A DNA stretch of 64,000 nucleotides. Source: Gyromitra esculenta. Its lineage: Eukaryota; Ascomycota; Pezizomycetes; Pezizales; Discinaceae. Positions 49,051-61,094 of this stretch are shown one piece after another. The first letter of the stretch is position 1. Every line of letters begins with the position of its first letter. The notes under the pieces are model-generated. The model was given only the letters and a program-made list of their open reading frames with translations, was not told the DNA's origin and ran no database searches. The stretch lies in NCBI GenBank assembly GCA_038503075.1, contig JBCAML010000004.1:2253149-2317148 (forward strand), written 5' to 3'. Made by a program: the position numbers and the translations under genes.

Positions 49051-49228
49051 GGTAGAGGGATTAGCTTCAAGCGTTGAGTGCTCGGGTTTATCTATGTTTG
49101 TCAGAGTCAGAGTTTTTGAATGAATGGTTAGCAAAATCTGGTAGAGGAATTAGCTTCAAGTATTGGGCGACCAATTTTATTCATGTCCGTCGCGGTTCAA
49201 GCTCTTGAATGAATAATGTGTGGTTGTT
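49051..49228. repeat. Diverged tandem duplication, period about 89 bp
   Basis: Unit 1 starts GGTAGAGGGATTAGCTTCAA at 49051 and unit 2 GGTAGAGGAATTAGCTTCAA at 49140. Both end in a TTGAATGAAT segment. Differences in the alignable parts are mostly C/T or G/A. A fainter third unit may follow near 49239. Confidence 0.7.
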
Positions 49229-50021
49229 ATGCTTGAGTCGAGCGATCAGGTTTAGTCCATGTGCTTAAAAGCTCAAGTTATCATTGTGTATCAAGTTGAG
49301 TTGCGGAGTTAATTGCATAGTTGGTGATTTTTTGAATTTTCTGTTCGGATGAGTTTTCGTGGAACGACTGGGCGGGTGGGGCCGCTAGCTGGCTGTTGAA
49401 TATACCTGGCCAAAATACGTTCTGTTTTTGATGACTAGTGAACTCCGGAGCAATAAGGGGAAGAAATATCTGTTGTCTATGTCTGTAGCGCTGTCCTACA
49501 TCCTTGCCTGAATGAAATTTGTTGCAATACTATCTCTGTGACGAGTTGGAATGATACTAAATTGCACGATGTACACGAGTTGGTAAAGATTAGATGCCGC
49601 CATGCTTTGTCTAGGCGGTATGATAATGTATATAGCCTATTTTATGTCGACTTGTAAATGTGATAGCTCTTCTTTTGGAATATACTCTTCCATTCAAGCC
49701 CGAATGACTGCGAAGCTTTGGAGAAAATGAATGATTTTGAAGAAGGGGAATGCGAGTGTACCATGGCAAATGAAGTGTTAGCGATTTTTGTTGGCGGGGC
49801 AATGAGACTTGGCGAAATTTATGTTATTTAGGGCACAGCAAGAATAGCGATAAAGGTATATGCAAGGTGAACTTTTCTTAGTGGCGTTGTTAGTGAAAAT
49901 GGCTTTTGTATGCTTGGTAAGGTAGATAGAGTGGCTGGGACACTGCGAATTACTTTGATCTGGCTGTTAGGTAGATCATATCTTCGATGGAGAGGTATTG
50001 ACTCGTGTGTGAGTGGGTTAG

Positions 50022-50243
50022 GGACGAAATACTGTACTTAGTTCTGTCCCCGAAATGTGTGTTCGATGGCCAAATGTCTTTCCTGATGGTCGCTCTTGAG
50101 GCGGGAGTATTAAGTGCTGCACGACGCTCTATCCTTGAATTTTGCGTTGGTCGATCGTAATATCTCTCATTTATGAGATGGAGAAACAAAATATTGTATC
50201 TTGTTCTGTCCCTGAGGTTTGCATTGGCTGGTTAGAATATCTC
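50022..50243. repeat. Diverged direct repeat pair
   Basis: Copy A (50022-50078) and copy B (50183-50243) share the core TTCTGTCCC and can be aligned over about 50 bp. I count roughly 12 transitions against 4 transversions. Confidence 0.55.
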
Positions 50244-50784
50244 GCTCTCAGGCATGATTTGTGTTTTAGTGGTTAAATGGATGGAACTCCGTTTCGGAGG
50301 TCTATTCGATAGACTTTGGATTCCGTTTTTCGTGAAATTGCTGCACCAATGGGTTTGACATCTAGAGAAAGAATTACATATACTGAGTGGGTAAATATGT
50401 AGTAAGCGGAGGTAGATTTTGGATAAATGAAATTAGAATCGTCCGTAGTTTGAGTTGAATAAATCTGTTCTAAGTCTGGTTGATGGAATGGACTGATTGT
50501 TTTCTGTGGTTGTTGTGGCTGTGGTGGGGGTAAATGTACATATGTAGTTGTCTGGGGCTTCCTTCCCTGCCACAGTGTCGCGGCAACACCAAACCAGGAT
50601 CCCGGGTCGCTGAGGGGGCTGGCATGCATGAGCAGGGGCTCACATGGCACGCTAGCCCCCCACTAATTACGACGCGAAAAGTCGCGACTCCCCGGACAAA
50701 CAACCTCACCTCGCCTCTCCACTCCACTCCACACCCCCCAATGCTGTGCTCTGGTCAACGTGCATTGGAGTCCACCGCACCACA

Positions 50785-53700
50785 ATGGCTGCCGAAACTC
50801 CAGACCATATCGATATAGATCGTCTGCAGAACCTGTTGAGTGTAGGTTTTGTCCCCTTTGCTTTTCCTGTATCTGGGTGGCGAGCTCCTTTGTTCATTAA
50901 CCCTGTCGCTTGCCGGGAAAAAAAAGCTGACATTCCCATTGGAAATTCTAGAGAGATGCAGACACCCTCCCTGTAACTCAGGTTATCAGCTCTCCGCCCC
51001 AATCCGCCGAAGGCCTGATCCCTAGGACCCCCGCGAGATACTCCTTCTCTTTGTCCCACACCCACTCACCACATACACCCGCCACGTATCCCTACACAAA
51101 CTCCCACAGCCATGATCGAACCGGTAACCTGCAACTTGCATATTCTGACAGCATCTCATACTCACAGGTCGACCTTGGTGAAACCCAAGTTGACGATGGT
51201 ACTGAGGACTATGAATTCACCCAGCCGGACGGTGAAGGCGAGGGGGATACAACCATCATGAGTACCAACGACCACAGCATGAATGAGCTAGAAATCGTCC
51301 GCAATACTCCAGAGATACAGGCCGTTGCTCTTGATGCGCCGCTAGAAGATACCCTCGTTCTCGACCCCACTCCCGAGGATGACCTTGGCGAAGAATCTGC
51401 ACCCGCCTACTTTCCGGAAGGGCAGCGATTCTCTTCCCCACATGGCGTATCCTCCTCGCCCACCAAGAGACCAGTGGGGCATAACCCATTGTCCCACATG
51501 AGTCTCACGAATGCGGCAGTCCGCCGCATGCCAATCAGTCTCACGCAGATGTTCGACGCCGTGTCTTCGCCGCTCCGGCCAGCTGCCGCAACGGGTACGT
51601 TCGCCAGCGGCCCATCACTGCCACCGACACCAGATGCTGCGGAGGCGACAAAGCTTTTGGCGCGGACGTTGTCCAGGATGGAATCTGATCCGATAATGCC
51701 GGGATTAAGTTCGCCTGTGCCGGAGCCAAAGGCGACAATGACGGAGGAGGAAGGGGAGGAATTGGATATGAATGGGAGCCCGACCCAGGTCGATCCTGTC
51801 ACGGTGTATGTATCGATGCAACAGTCGCAGGAGGCGCGCGAGAAGAATATGCGGAAGAGGCTTGGGTCACGGAGGAAATCGATATCGCGCTCTGTCTCTC
51901 CCGTGGTGTTCAATTCATCGTTCGTGCAGAAGTCGCAGAAAGCGCAGAAACTACTGGATTCGAGCGTCGGTTCAGACGATGGTATGATCTCGTCCGGCGA
52001 GGAGCGGAGACGACGGGCAAATGCAGCGAGGCGGAAGGGAGAGGATGAGGTAAAGCGGCTGTTTACCGCCGTGAAGGCATCACGTGATATAGGTAATATA
52101 GGGAAATCGCAGAATACGCATGGAAGAGGAAAGGAGCGTGCGAGGAGCGAAGAGGCGTCTAAAAAGAGAGTCCCTAAGAAACCAATTGGCAAACTCAGGC
52201 GAAGACAAACTAAATCCGCCTCCCCACCCAGCGCCGACTCAACCAGTGACGAAGAAGAAATAGTAGTACGGCGAACCCCCACCCCCAGAACTGGCAGCAC
52301 TGAAACCACCCTAACAACAGGCAACGAATCTATTCCTCCTACCGCAACCGCGGAGGATGAAGACGACATCACCCTCCCCATGAACATGACCCATACTACC
52401 ATCACTGGCCCTTCACAGTCACGACCTCTAGTAATCTTCACCTCAGATGCACCCCCTTCACCATCCTGTGAAAAAACTCAACTCATTGATTATAACTCTG
52501 CTCCACAAACGCAGTATACCCAACTCCTCCCCCAAGATTGGGAATCGTTTCATCATGTCCCCGCAGCGCCTATCCGGCGTACACGTACCACCATAGACAA
52601 AACCGTCCCTTCAGCAATCGCCGACTCACAACCCGTACCATCATTAATCCGTCAAAAAACTTCACTCCGTTCTCTCCCACCTTTCAACATCCCGTCTCCG
52701 CAGCCTGACAAACGGCCAATACCAGATTTCGTACAGGAGACCTCAGGACTGATAGCTCTGTCGGATCCCATGAGCTCCCTCACGCCACTCCAGAGCGATG
52801 CGTCGAGTCCGGTTGTGGGAAACCTGCAGACGCCGTTTCCGCGTGGTACGGAACTGGTGAGGATGCGACACGGGGCGACGACGATCCCTGAGACGAGTCC
52901 GCGGGGACGCGGGGACGCGGTAGTGCCTGTTGTGCTGCGCGGCACGGCGCTGGGGTCGCCAACGAGGAAGCGGAAGCGCCATTTGGGAGGCAAGGTGCGG
53001 GAGGAACAGGAGGCTGTGCCTTTTTTTGTTGAGGCTCTAGGGAGGGTTCCCGTGGGATTTGCGACGTTGGATAATGATGCGGGATTTTTAAGTAGTCGCC
53101 CGGAGCCGGATGATGTGGATATGGTCGGTATTGTGGCGGATGTGGGTGCGGGAAGGGACGTGCCAGTGGTGCAGGTGGAGGTGACTCCGAAGGCGAAGGA
53201 GAGGGTGAAGGAGGGAAGGGCTAGTGCGAAGAGGGTTAAGATGACGCCGAAAGCGACAGATACAGCGGATGAGCTGCAGCAGGAAGTCGAGCCTATAGTA
53301 GCACGAGTAGCGGCAGAGGAAGAGGTAGAAACTGCTCCTGAACCCCCCAAGCAGGCGAAATCAGCTTCGGCAAGGTCCATAAAGGGCAAGCAGATGCCCA
53401 TCCCGAAAAAATCCCGAAGATCAATTGGCAAAACAGGCAAGCCGAAATCCAAAGCCCTCATTCGCAAAACACGGTCGTCGACAGGTCTTCGAAATAGTAT
53501 AGGGTCTCTGGCACCTGATTCGCCGACACCGATGGCCGCGATGGATACAGACGATGATGCGGACGTATTGGCTAGTAACAACCCTGCATTCTCACTTTCT
53601 GTACTTGCGCCCCCTGGACTAGCGGATACGAGTATTAGTGTGCCGGAGCGGGTATTTGCGCTTTTTCGCGATGGAAAACATTGCTTTCATCCTGCGACGG

Positions 53701-55071
53701 TTCTCGAAAGTGATGTGTATACCGGTACAGTAAAGGTTGTATTTGATGATGGTACAGAGGACGTGATTGAACGAAGTAATGTTCGCTGTCTGGACCTCCG
53801 AGTTGGGGATGGAGTGAAGGTGGATTTGACTGGGATGAAGAAGGCGGTCTGGGAAGTTGTAGAGCTGAAGCAATCTGGGGAGGATGGTGGGAAGCTGTCG
53901 GATTGTAGAGGCCATACGGCCGTGTCTGTAAAAGCTCGAAAAATTGCTGGGGTGGTAGATGGGGACAGCGAGGTAGTGGATGTGTTGGTTACGAATACCT
54001 ACTTGGTTAAGAGCGTGTGGAAGGATTTTCACTCGAGAGTGTATAAAGATCCTCCTGGAGCACCGGGGGGAATGCGAAACGTGACTCCCTCGGAGTCCTT
54101 CCCTCTTCATTCTGCGCCTACGACGCCGAATAAAGGCCTCAGGAACACACCGATGGCTGCGTCCTTTTCCACGAGCTTTGCTAGGCCTGGAACTGGTCTG
54201 TTTGTGGGGATGGTGTTCGCCCTGAGCTTCGGTGATAAGGAGAGCGTTAAAAAGGCAATCACCTACAAGATTCTCCAGAACGGAGGCAAAATCGTTGATT
54301 CTGGCTTCGAGGAGCTCTTCTACGATATCGACCGCTCTAGCGGTCCAGCATCTGATTCGTTCAATAGCGATTCTAACAGGGAAAATACTGCATCGCCGGT
54401 CCAGTTTACTCCGCGCCCGGAAACGGAGCGTGTTGGGTTTACGGCTGTAATTGCAGATACGCACTCGCGGCGTGCAAAGTTCTTGCAGGCGCTTGCGTTA
54501 GGGTTACCATGTCTCGCAGCCAAGTGGGTCGAGGATTGCTGCAGGAAGGGCAAGGTTGTGGAGTGGGAACATTATCTGCTGCCGGCTGGGGAAAGCAAGT
54601 ATCTAGGAACTGTGCGGAGTCGGATGTTGGAGGGGTACGACGCACGGTCGGCGAGGCTGGCGGGAGTCGTGGGAGGGAGACGGAAGCTTTTGGAAGGGAG
54701 GGGAGTTGTGGTTGTAGTGGGTATGGGGAAGGGGGTAAAGGTTTGCGAGAAGAAGAAGGTATGGATTCACTACTTTTATTATTGTTGGGACCTGTTACTG
54801 ACTTTGGTAGAAACCGTATCTTTTCTTGACGTATGCGCTTGGTGCGTCACGGGTTGCGAAAGCTATCACGCTGGAGGGCGCGAATAAGATACTGAACAAA
54901 TCGGAAGAGGACGAGGAGAAGTGGGACTTTGTGTATGTGGAGGCGAAGGATAAAGATAGAGCGGAGAGGATGTGGGGTGGTGGTAAGGGGAAGAAATCGA
55001 GAGTGAAGGTTGTGGATGACGAGTGGGTTATACAAAGCTTGATTTTGGGAAGGTTGATTGATGATGATTGA
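50785..55071 (+). CDS. RAD9: Rad9/Crb2-type DNA-damage checkpoint mediator (Tudor plus tandem BRCT), three exons
   Basis: Exons: 50785-50841, 50982-54758 and 54811-55071, giving 1364 residues. Exon 1 codes MAAETPDHIDIDRLQNLLS and joins in phase to VISSPPQSAEGLIPRTPARY. The N-terminus is long, disordered and rich in SQ/TQ kinase sites (YSQVDLGETQ, EFTQPDGE) plus SP/TP sites. A Tudor domain (about 905-985) shows VFALFRDGKHCFHPATVLE and VKVVFDDGTEDVI. Two BRCT domains follow: the first from about 1090 (GMVFALSFGDKESVKKAI), the second ending VVDDEWVIQSLILGRLIDDD. This is the layout of S. pombe Crb2, S. cerevisiae Rad9 and human 53BP1. Known members bind methylated H4K20 and phosphorylated H2A at breaks and recruit the effector kinase. 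The first intron lies right after the short first exon. Confidence 0.92.
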
Positions 55072-55181
55072 GCAAAAATGGACTCGAGGAAATCATTTGT
55101 TATACCTTTTTTTTATGTTTAATGATGGTAGAAGATTTTTTTGGGTGGAAGCTTTTTTATTACTATATATATTCTTGTATT

Positions 55182-55304
55182 ATATACGGTGCTGGGCGGG
55201 GGTTTTGTTTACGCCATAACTTCGGTTGCATGTGATATTCTTGTACCCATATAAAACAATGAAACAATGATTTAACAAAACAAAAATATACGGTGCTGGG
55301 CGGG
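55182..55304. repeat. 19-bp direct repeat pair
   Basis: ATATACGGTGCTGGGCGGG at both ends of a 123-bp segment. The intervening DNA is AT-rich. The GC-rich core stands out from its surroundings. Confidence 0.7.
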
Positions 55305-56597
55305 TGGGTGGGACTGTTATGTTATGTTTGTACGTATAGTTCTAATTAGTTTTGGGGAAACATGGATATATTATGACCAAAGGCGTTTTATATGGGGCTC
55401 GGGGACTGGAAAGTTGGTGTTTTGGGTTCATGATATAAGTGATGTATTTCCTGTTGTGTATTGTAATTTTTGTGAGTGATATCTAATGTCCCGTAGCCGC
55501 ATGTTTAGGGCTGAACGGTACTGGTATTGTTTCCTTTTTGGAGGGTTCAAAAAAAATCTCCCGAGTTTCCCTAGCTTACGAATCGTCCGACAGTATTTTG
55601 GGCAGTATACTCATATAAGTATGAAACAGTTATAACAAACCTTCAAGCGGCCACAGGGTCAGCAAGGCCGGGTATTTTCTCGCGAGACATAGCGAGGTCT
55701 AATAAGCATCAATATCCTCCATTCCCTTAAGAGAGCCAATCATTCCTTGCTTCTATCTCGGTGCACAATGCGATTACAGCGGGTTTTAAGGGGAATCGTC
55801 TCTCGCATGCAGCTATCCAAGCTGCAGAGGGTTTCAATACTTATCAAACTGACGTTCCACCAACGTAACATCCACAGCCTAACCCCTAGAACCCCTAGTG
55901 CCCGGGCAAACACGCTTGTTGCTACGGGCCTGAGAAAGAGTGTTTTAAGGGCGTGGGTAATAAAGTAATCTCCTCCCAATAATAAGCGCTCCTGGTGGAG
56001 GAAAAAGAAAAGTTTTTGGAATTAGTCCTGTCAGAGACAACTACGCACACGGTTGGCTATCACTAAACCGTCATCGATTAATAGACATCTGTTTGACTGG
56101 CTGGTTCATCCTTTCAGATAGACGCAAGCAACGTAGGAAGTAACAAGGTTATCGAACTACCCTCTCTCTCCGCGGCCGAGGCACCATGGATACTTCAAAG
56201 CGGAAATCATCCCATGCCCAGATCACTACGGAGCTCTACCTTTCTGAAGAATAGCCACTTCCTTGATTCTATCCATAATAGATTTGAAGTATTTTGAAGA
56301 GAAGATAGTACTCCATCATAAACGCCATATATTATTGTGTATCCTGGGTTCGGATTGCAACTGGATTATTTTATTGATGGAGGGTTAGTGTGTAATTGCT
56401 CGGTACCTGGCAATCAGGATATCTACTACTAGAACATCAACATGCATTACCGTTTAGCTCCCACGGTCCAACGTTTGAAAGTGACAAGTCTGAAGTCGTG
56501 AACTACCGTTACTCGAGAGCTACATATATTTCCGTGTTTTTGCCATGAAAAGCAGATGTGTAAGGTGCTCGAGCGTCAGATAGCGTTGTTAGTAAAA

Positions 56598-56615
56598 ATC
56601 ATAAAATATCACTCG
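56598..56615 (-). promoter_or_regulatory. Dispersed 18-bp motif, copy 14
   Basis: On the minus strand it reads CGAGTGATATTTTATGAT. It lies 150 bp beyond the stop of the small gene at 56765, in the same orientation. Confidence 0.65.
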
Positions 56616-56764
56616 GATCGAAAAACGAAAGTAGTGAAAAAAAACTCCACTAGTGACATCTAAACCTCTCTCTTCTATGGCTAGTTCAGCAATAAATTCA
56701 GCCTAAATCTGCCCAGCATAACTACGACCCTCAAAACTCAACCAAGGTTAACGAACAGTAGGAA

Positions 56765-57070
56765 TTACTCAGAATCAATGACATCTCGTGCCTCTCGCGG
56801 CTCAATAACAGTGAGTGGCATAGCCTGCCGAGCTTTGTAAGTCTCTAACGTATCAGTTCCGCCCTGCAAAATCAATGCATTAGCCATCGCTTTCTCCTCC
56901 GCCATCACTCCCTCATCGAATTTCTTGGTACTTCTCCGCTTAATCTCACCTATTGGGTTCGCGATGAAAGTAGCTACTATCTTCACGCATTTGCAGGCTT
57001 TAAATCCTGCAATAGGTGGAGCTTCGGCTTTTGGAGTTGTGAGTGTGGCTGGTTTAGTATGGGAGGGCAT
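56765..57070 (-). CDS. Hypothetical protein, about 101 residues
   Basis: From ATG 57070 (MPSHTKPATLTTPK) to the stop at 56765. The frame is open further upstream but without a better start. A CKCVKIV segment and a hydrophobic stretch IVATFIANPIG in the first half are followed by a charged half (KRRSTKKFDEGVMAEEKAMANALI). It has no match I recognise. The protein-like composition and a clear start favour a real small gene; its neighbours to the right are also small unknown genes on the same strand. Confidence 0.5.
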   Translation of the reverse strand: MPSHTKPATLTTPKAEAPPIAGFKACKCVKIVATFIANPIGEIKRRSTKKFDEGVMAEEKAMANALILQGGTDTLETYKARQAMPLTVIEPREARDVIDSE

Positions 57071-57568
57071 GGTGGGATACAATGATATTTCAGGAAAGGG
57101 TTTAAGTGATTGGTGGGAGGCTTTTATATGGTATATTCGAAACCATTTTTCAAGAATTATTTGGAAGGCTCTGGTAGTCACATGTGGGTACGTATCTACG
57201 TAATGCAACTTGAAATCGTGTTCTGTGAAGTAGTATGGTTTCAGGCCTTTGTACGAACGGTTCGGATGCAAGACGTGGGCGAACTCAAGTTATTGAACTA
57301 AAATGTATTATTTCTACAATGAGATACTACGTATAGCCATAACAAAGGAGAAATCGAGTGAAGTAAATAGCTTCCGACTTAAACGCCTCGCATGAATTTG
57401 CGTATAGGCATCTTTGATAGGTAGTTCTGAGATGACAAAAAAAGCCGACAAGAACGCATCTAGCAACCCCGGCGTGTCGCCCTACAGGAACAAACAAACG
57501 ACGAAGAAATCCGCCACGAACAATCAAAGATAGAAAAGTAATTTGCCATAAGATGTTTGGCGGTAGGC

Positions 57569-57844
57569 TTACGTGTACTTACAATTCCCACAACGGTCAT
57601 GTAAACAGTATGTCCCCGACTTTTCATGCTTAGCATCGCAGACGGGATATCTGATCCTAGCGCTCAGCTTGTTTTTATTGCCGCACTCACAGCAGGTCCA
57701 AATACCTTGGCCTGAGGTTGTTGAAGACGTGGTTGGTTTTTGACTGCGTCTAGAGTTGTGGGGGTGTTTGCTGTCTTGGTCGACAGTGTCAACTTGAATA
57801 CTGGCATCATGGACTGTGTTTTGAGGGTTCTGAGAGGAAGACAT
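57569..57844 (-). CDS. Small cysteine-rich, probably zinc-binding protein, paralogue A
   Basis: 91 residues from ATG 57844. The N-terminal half is S/T/Q/D-rich and disordered. The C-terminal half has the pattern WTCCECG, then RYPVCD, then C-L-HDRCGNCKY at the very end. The spaced C-C-x-C, C and C-x-H-x2-C-x2-C residues are enough for one or two zinc sites. The same pattern recurs in the gene at 58546-58761, so the two form a duplicated pair on the same strand. Small fungal proteins with a Trp-x-Cys-Cys-x-Cys start and a Cys-x-His-x-x-Cys-x-x-Cys end exist as uncharacterised families. A role in nucleic-acid or protein binding would be a guess. A GTAAGT inside the last codons could alternatively be a donor to a further exon. 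Confidence 0.65.
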   Translation of the reverse strand: MSSSQNPQNTVHDASIQVDTVDQDSKHPHNSRRSQKPTTSSTTSGQGIWTCCECGNKNKLSARIRYPVCDAKHEKSGTYCLHDRCGNCKYT

Positions 57845-58545
57845 TTTGTGTAAGATGGTCGAGGTTTGTGGTAAGGTGAGGAAATGTGATAGTTAGTACC
57901 GATGATGCTGTGGGGTGATTTTTGAGGCTCGTGATTGGGTTTAGGAGTTGTGGTAGCTAGTAGTGGTGAATATGGTGGTGGCAGTGGTGGTGATGAGACT
58001 TGACTGTGTGGTGATTAGTGATGCGCTCTTATACCTCAGGATTAGGAATTTTTATATTAAATTAAGGCGGATAACTTACTATAGGCCTAGTCTGGGGCAT
58101 ATCTAGGGCATATTAAATTGAGATTTCCCGAGAAGGTGACTTGTTTACGATATAGAATAGAACCGGTGAAGTTGGAATGATTATATTCGACTAAATTATG
58201 CCAACCACTGTCGGTCGTTCTAGGCTCTAAACCCTGATTGCAGGGAAATAATTAGGTAGAAAGATAGCAGGCGCCCGTCGATTCGGACTATGTGTTGAAA
58301 AAAAACGAGCGAAATATGTATAAAATATTAGAGAGTCATGCATCCCCTTTGCATAACTCCCCGAACACAGCAAACAGTTCGAGAATAACTATAGCGATGG
58401 AGAAGTTAGCGGAAAGATAAAAGTTAGTGATATTTCTAGTACCCGTATAGAAAAAGAAAGCAAAGGGAACTAAATTATTGCGAAAAACTGCTATAAAACA
58501 TACTTAGAGATATCAACGCCTCTTAAAATATATAGCCTTGACACC
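57845..58545. other. Spacer between the two paralogues
   Basis: About 700 bp, AT-rich to the right, GT-rich near 57.9-58.0 kb (GGTGGTGGCAGTGGTGG type). The left part should be the promoter of paralogue A. No other gene is seen. Confidence 0.5.
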
Positions 58546-58761
58546 TTACACTGTGCTGCCTTGATATTTACAACACCCACAACGATCGTGCTTGCAGAGC
58601 TTGATAGAGTTGGCCCTCGCATCCCAGTATGGGAAATCACACACTGGGTATTCTTTATTCAGCTTTAATCCTGGTTTTCCGCAGTCGCAACAAGTCCAGG
58701 TAGCCCGGCGCCACGATTGGAAAGAAACCGAATCTTGTCGTCTAACTGTTTGTCTCTGCAT
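58546..58761 (-). CDS. Small cysteine-rich, probably zinc-binding protein, paralogue B
   Basis: 71 residues from ATG 58761 (MQRQTVRRQDSVSFQSW). The frame stays open upstream to about 58947 without an ATG, so an additional 5' exon is possible. The conserved part has WTCCDCG, then EYPVCD, then LCKHDRCGCCKY. It keeps every Cys and His of the paralogue at 57569-57844 and has a slightly longer insert between PVCD and the end motif. The N-terminal part is basic, whereas that of paralogue A is S/T-rich, so the copies are well diverged outside the cysteine module. Function unknown. Confidence 0.55.
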   Translation of the reverse strand: MQRQTVRRQDSVSFQSWRRATWTCCDCGKPGLKLNKEYPVCDFPYWDARANSIKLCKHDRCGCCKYQGSTV

Positions 58762-59642
58762 GGCAGGAAGTTGAATGTTTCTGCCACTCCTCGTCGTCGA
58801 GTTGAACGCGTGAGGTTTAATCGAGGGGTAAGGTTGTGTAGAAAGATGGGACGCAGTTTTAGTTACCTCTGTTCTAATGGTGAAACTGCCCGTAATAGAG
58901 AACCAAGTGATCGTGATGAGTGTATACTGCAGTCTTATGTCCAGCAACTCCAGACATAGTATACGTGGGATTGAGGGGGGATCTATGTATATTCCTGAAA
59001 ATTAAGAAGAAGAAAATTCCCCTAAGGCCACTGGTATGCACATTGTCTGAACTCTGCTGGCTTTGCATTCTCCGAGTCCTCGTGGAAGAATATGCAATTA
59101 CCCGCTCGGTATGTGTTCATGGTGCATAGAACGATGCAATTAGTTTCGCGATCAATTGTCAGTGTGCTACGGAACAACCAAGACGTATGATTATGAGAGG
59201 TTAGGTCCTTTACAACTGGCTTACGGTTAGGTGTGATTTTGGCCGGCCTCGTGTTCGATACTGGGTGGTAGTTGGCGATTAAATATATTCACAGCGGTAG
59301 CACTCACTAATTGTTAGAGAGCGAACACCCAATGGCTTGGTGAAGTAATTACATAAACAAACTAAGCCTAATTGGGACTGGCTCGAGACAAAGCGAACAC
59401 TTCCCATCGTGCATATGAGGTTATCTAACAAACCTCATGTCAACAGAACCTTGCGTAACATAAAATCAGCAATATCGCCAAGCATGTTACTGATTGCTAC
59501 AATTGTCGCAGATAACTACATGTACGTGTGTTTGAAACAAAGTGATACCATTGTTTTATATATGACCAGCAAAAAAAATTAAAAAATTAAAAAAGCGACA
59601 AACCCCTCATCGTGTGGGGCTTTTAACGTGCAGATCTAAAAC

Positions 59643-59660
59643 CGAGTGATGATTGATGAT
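59643..59660 (+). promoter_or_regulatory. Dispersed 18-bp motif, copy 15
   Basis: Reads CGAGTGATGATTGATGAT. It has G instead of Y before the second half-site. There is no supported gene within 800 bp. Confidence 0.55.
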
Positions 59661-61094
59661 CATTCTTGGCGATCATACCGAGACCTTTTTAAACTTCTTA
59701 GAGACATAGCCGTTTGCAGAAAAAAACAAACACCAATATCTTAAAGTAAATTTATCACGAAGTACATCCGTGGGATAGTTGCTGCGAATTTTGCAGACAA
59801 ATCCTGACAACCAAGGCGGAAGATTAAGCCTTGATACAAGACTCCATAACCCACACCCTACACGTTATAACTGTCCCTTGTGTACCCGTTGCCACATTAC
59901 TCATCAGATTACAAAATCAATCCCGCGATAGCTGAACCACCTTTCCTGAGCTCTATAGTCCCATTTCTTTCGACCATATACGACCTCTACAGAAGAGCCT
60001 ATGCGACCCAGCACTTAACTGCCCAAAAATCCCACCCGCAATCCATCCCTCCTAGAGAAACTGCGTAAAATCGCCAGCATCGCATCTATCCAATAGATAG
60101 CCCAGAAACGAAGTGCCATTCAAGCCACCAGAGAATACCACAGCGGTTACAAACCCCAGAATATCTAGAGGCCACTCGTTCTATACGGACAACCACCACC
60201 CTGTTCCCAAACAGAGGGAAGAGAGCCTATCTCAGACCTTTACAGATTCTTGAGGATCGAAAAATTCTATTTTCGATACCTGATCTGACTAACCAGGCGT
60301 GACGGGGCCATCTGCCTTTGTGGGTGACCATAGTCTGCTTTAGATCAGCCCTGGAAGGAGCAAACGTCTCAGAGAGCGCCTCAGAGCCCATCTTACTTAG
60401 GGCACTGAGTAGTGTCGGGCTTTTATTAAACCTGATATCATGTTGGACAAAAGTGGTGTTGGTGGGCGGGGGGCTGTGAGTTTTGGGTGGATTGTTGAGG
60501 GATAGAAGGAAGATTCCCTATTTATTCGAAATAGAATTCCTTGGCGAGAGGATGGTGTGGTGGAGATGGCCAGACATGTACTTACATAGAATGTGACCGC
60601 CTTCCCCGTTGCGGGCCTGTAACAGGGCTACTATTCGCAAAGGGAGCACCGACAATATAGTGGATGTCCAGTAAATAAATAGATATTGGTAAATTGATTC
60701 TCAAGGGTAATTACATAGCATATGATTATAGCAATAGATCCGTCTTGTCTCTGCAACTCAAAATTGACGCTGGCAGAGGCAATATCTGGATCTCATCGAT
60801 ACGTTCATCTAGACTACTGGATGTTTAGCCGTTTGCTCACAGCCAAAGCCAGGGCTGTTGAACTTTGTTGCGTTTTTAAGATAGGTGATTGGTTTTTATC
60901 GAATTTAGAATATTACAGGATATTACAACCTAAGTCCGCTAGAGTAAACACTATGGCAACAAATCTAGCCACGAAGCATATGAAATAAAAGAAATCATTA
61001 TCTATTACACAAACTCATAGCTTTGAAATTGTATCCGAACCCCAATCGCCCTGAAAAGAATAATAATACGCTCCCAAATGTACGAAACGCCTAA

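Larger units (their letters stand above)
48215..50784. other. Divergent intergenic region with degenerate repeats
   Basis: This lies between the GTR1 and RAD9-type promoters. No gene is supported; frames at 49.6-50.7 kb on the minus strand are unlikely. Two degenerate duplications are present (49051-49228; 50022-50243). A weak partial copy of the dispersed motif is near 48454. Confidence 0.5.
55072..56764. other. Intergenic
   Basis: AT-rich 3' flank of the RAD9-type gene, then spacer. ATATACGGTGCTGGGCGGG occurs twice (about 55182-55200 and 55286-55304). A 22-codon frame at 56186 (+) begins in good start context but leads nowhere. Motif copy 14 is at 56598. Confidence 0.5.

Noticed and set aside
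56186..56254. 22-codon frame with a good start context
   Set aside because: Too short, and no donor site or following exon could be found.
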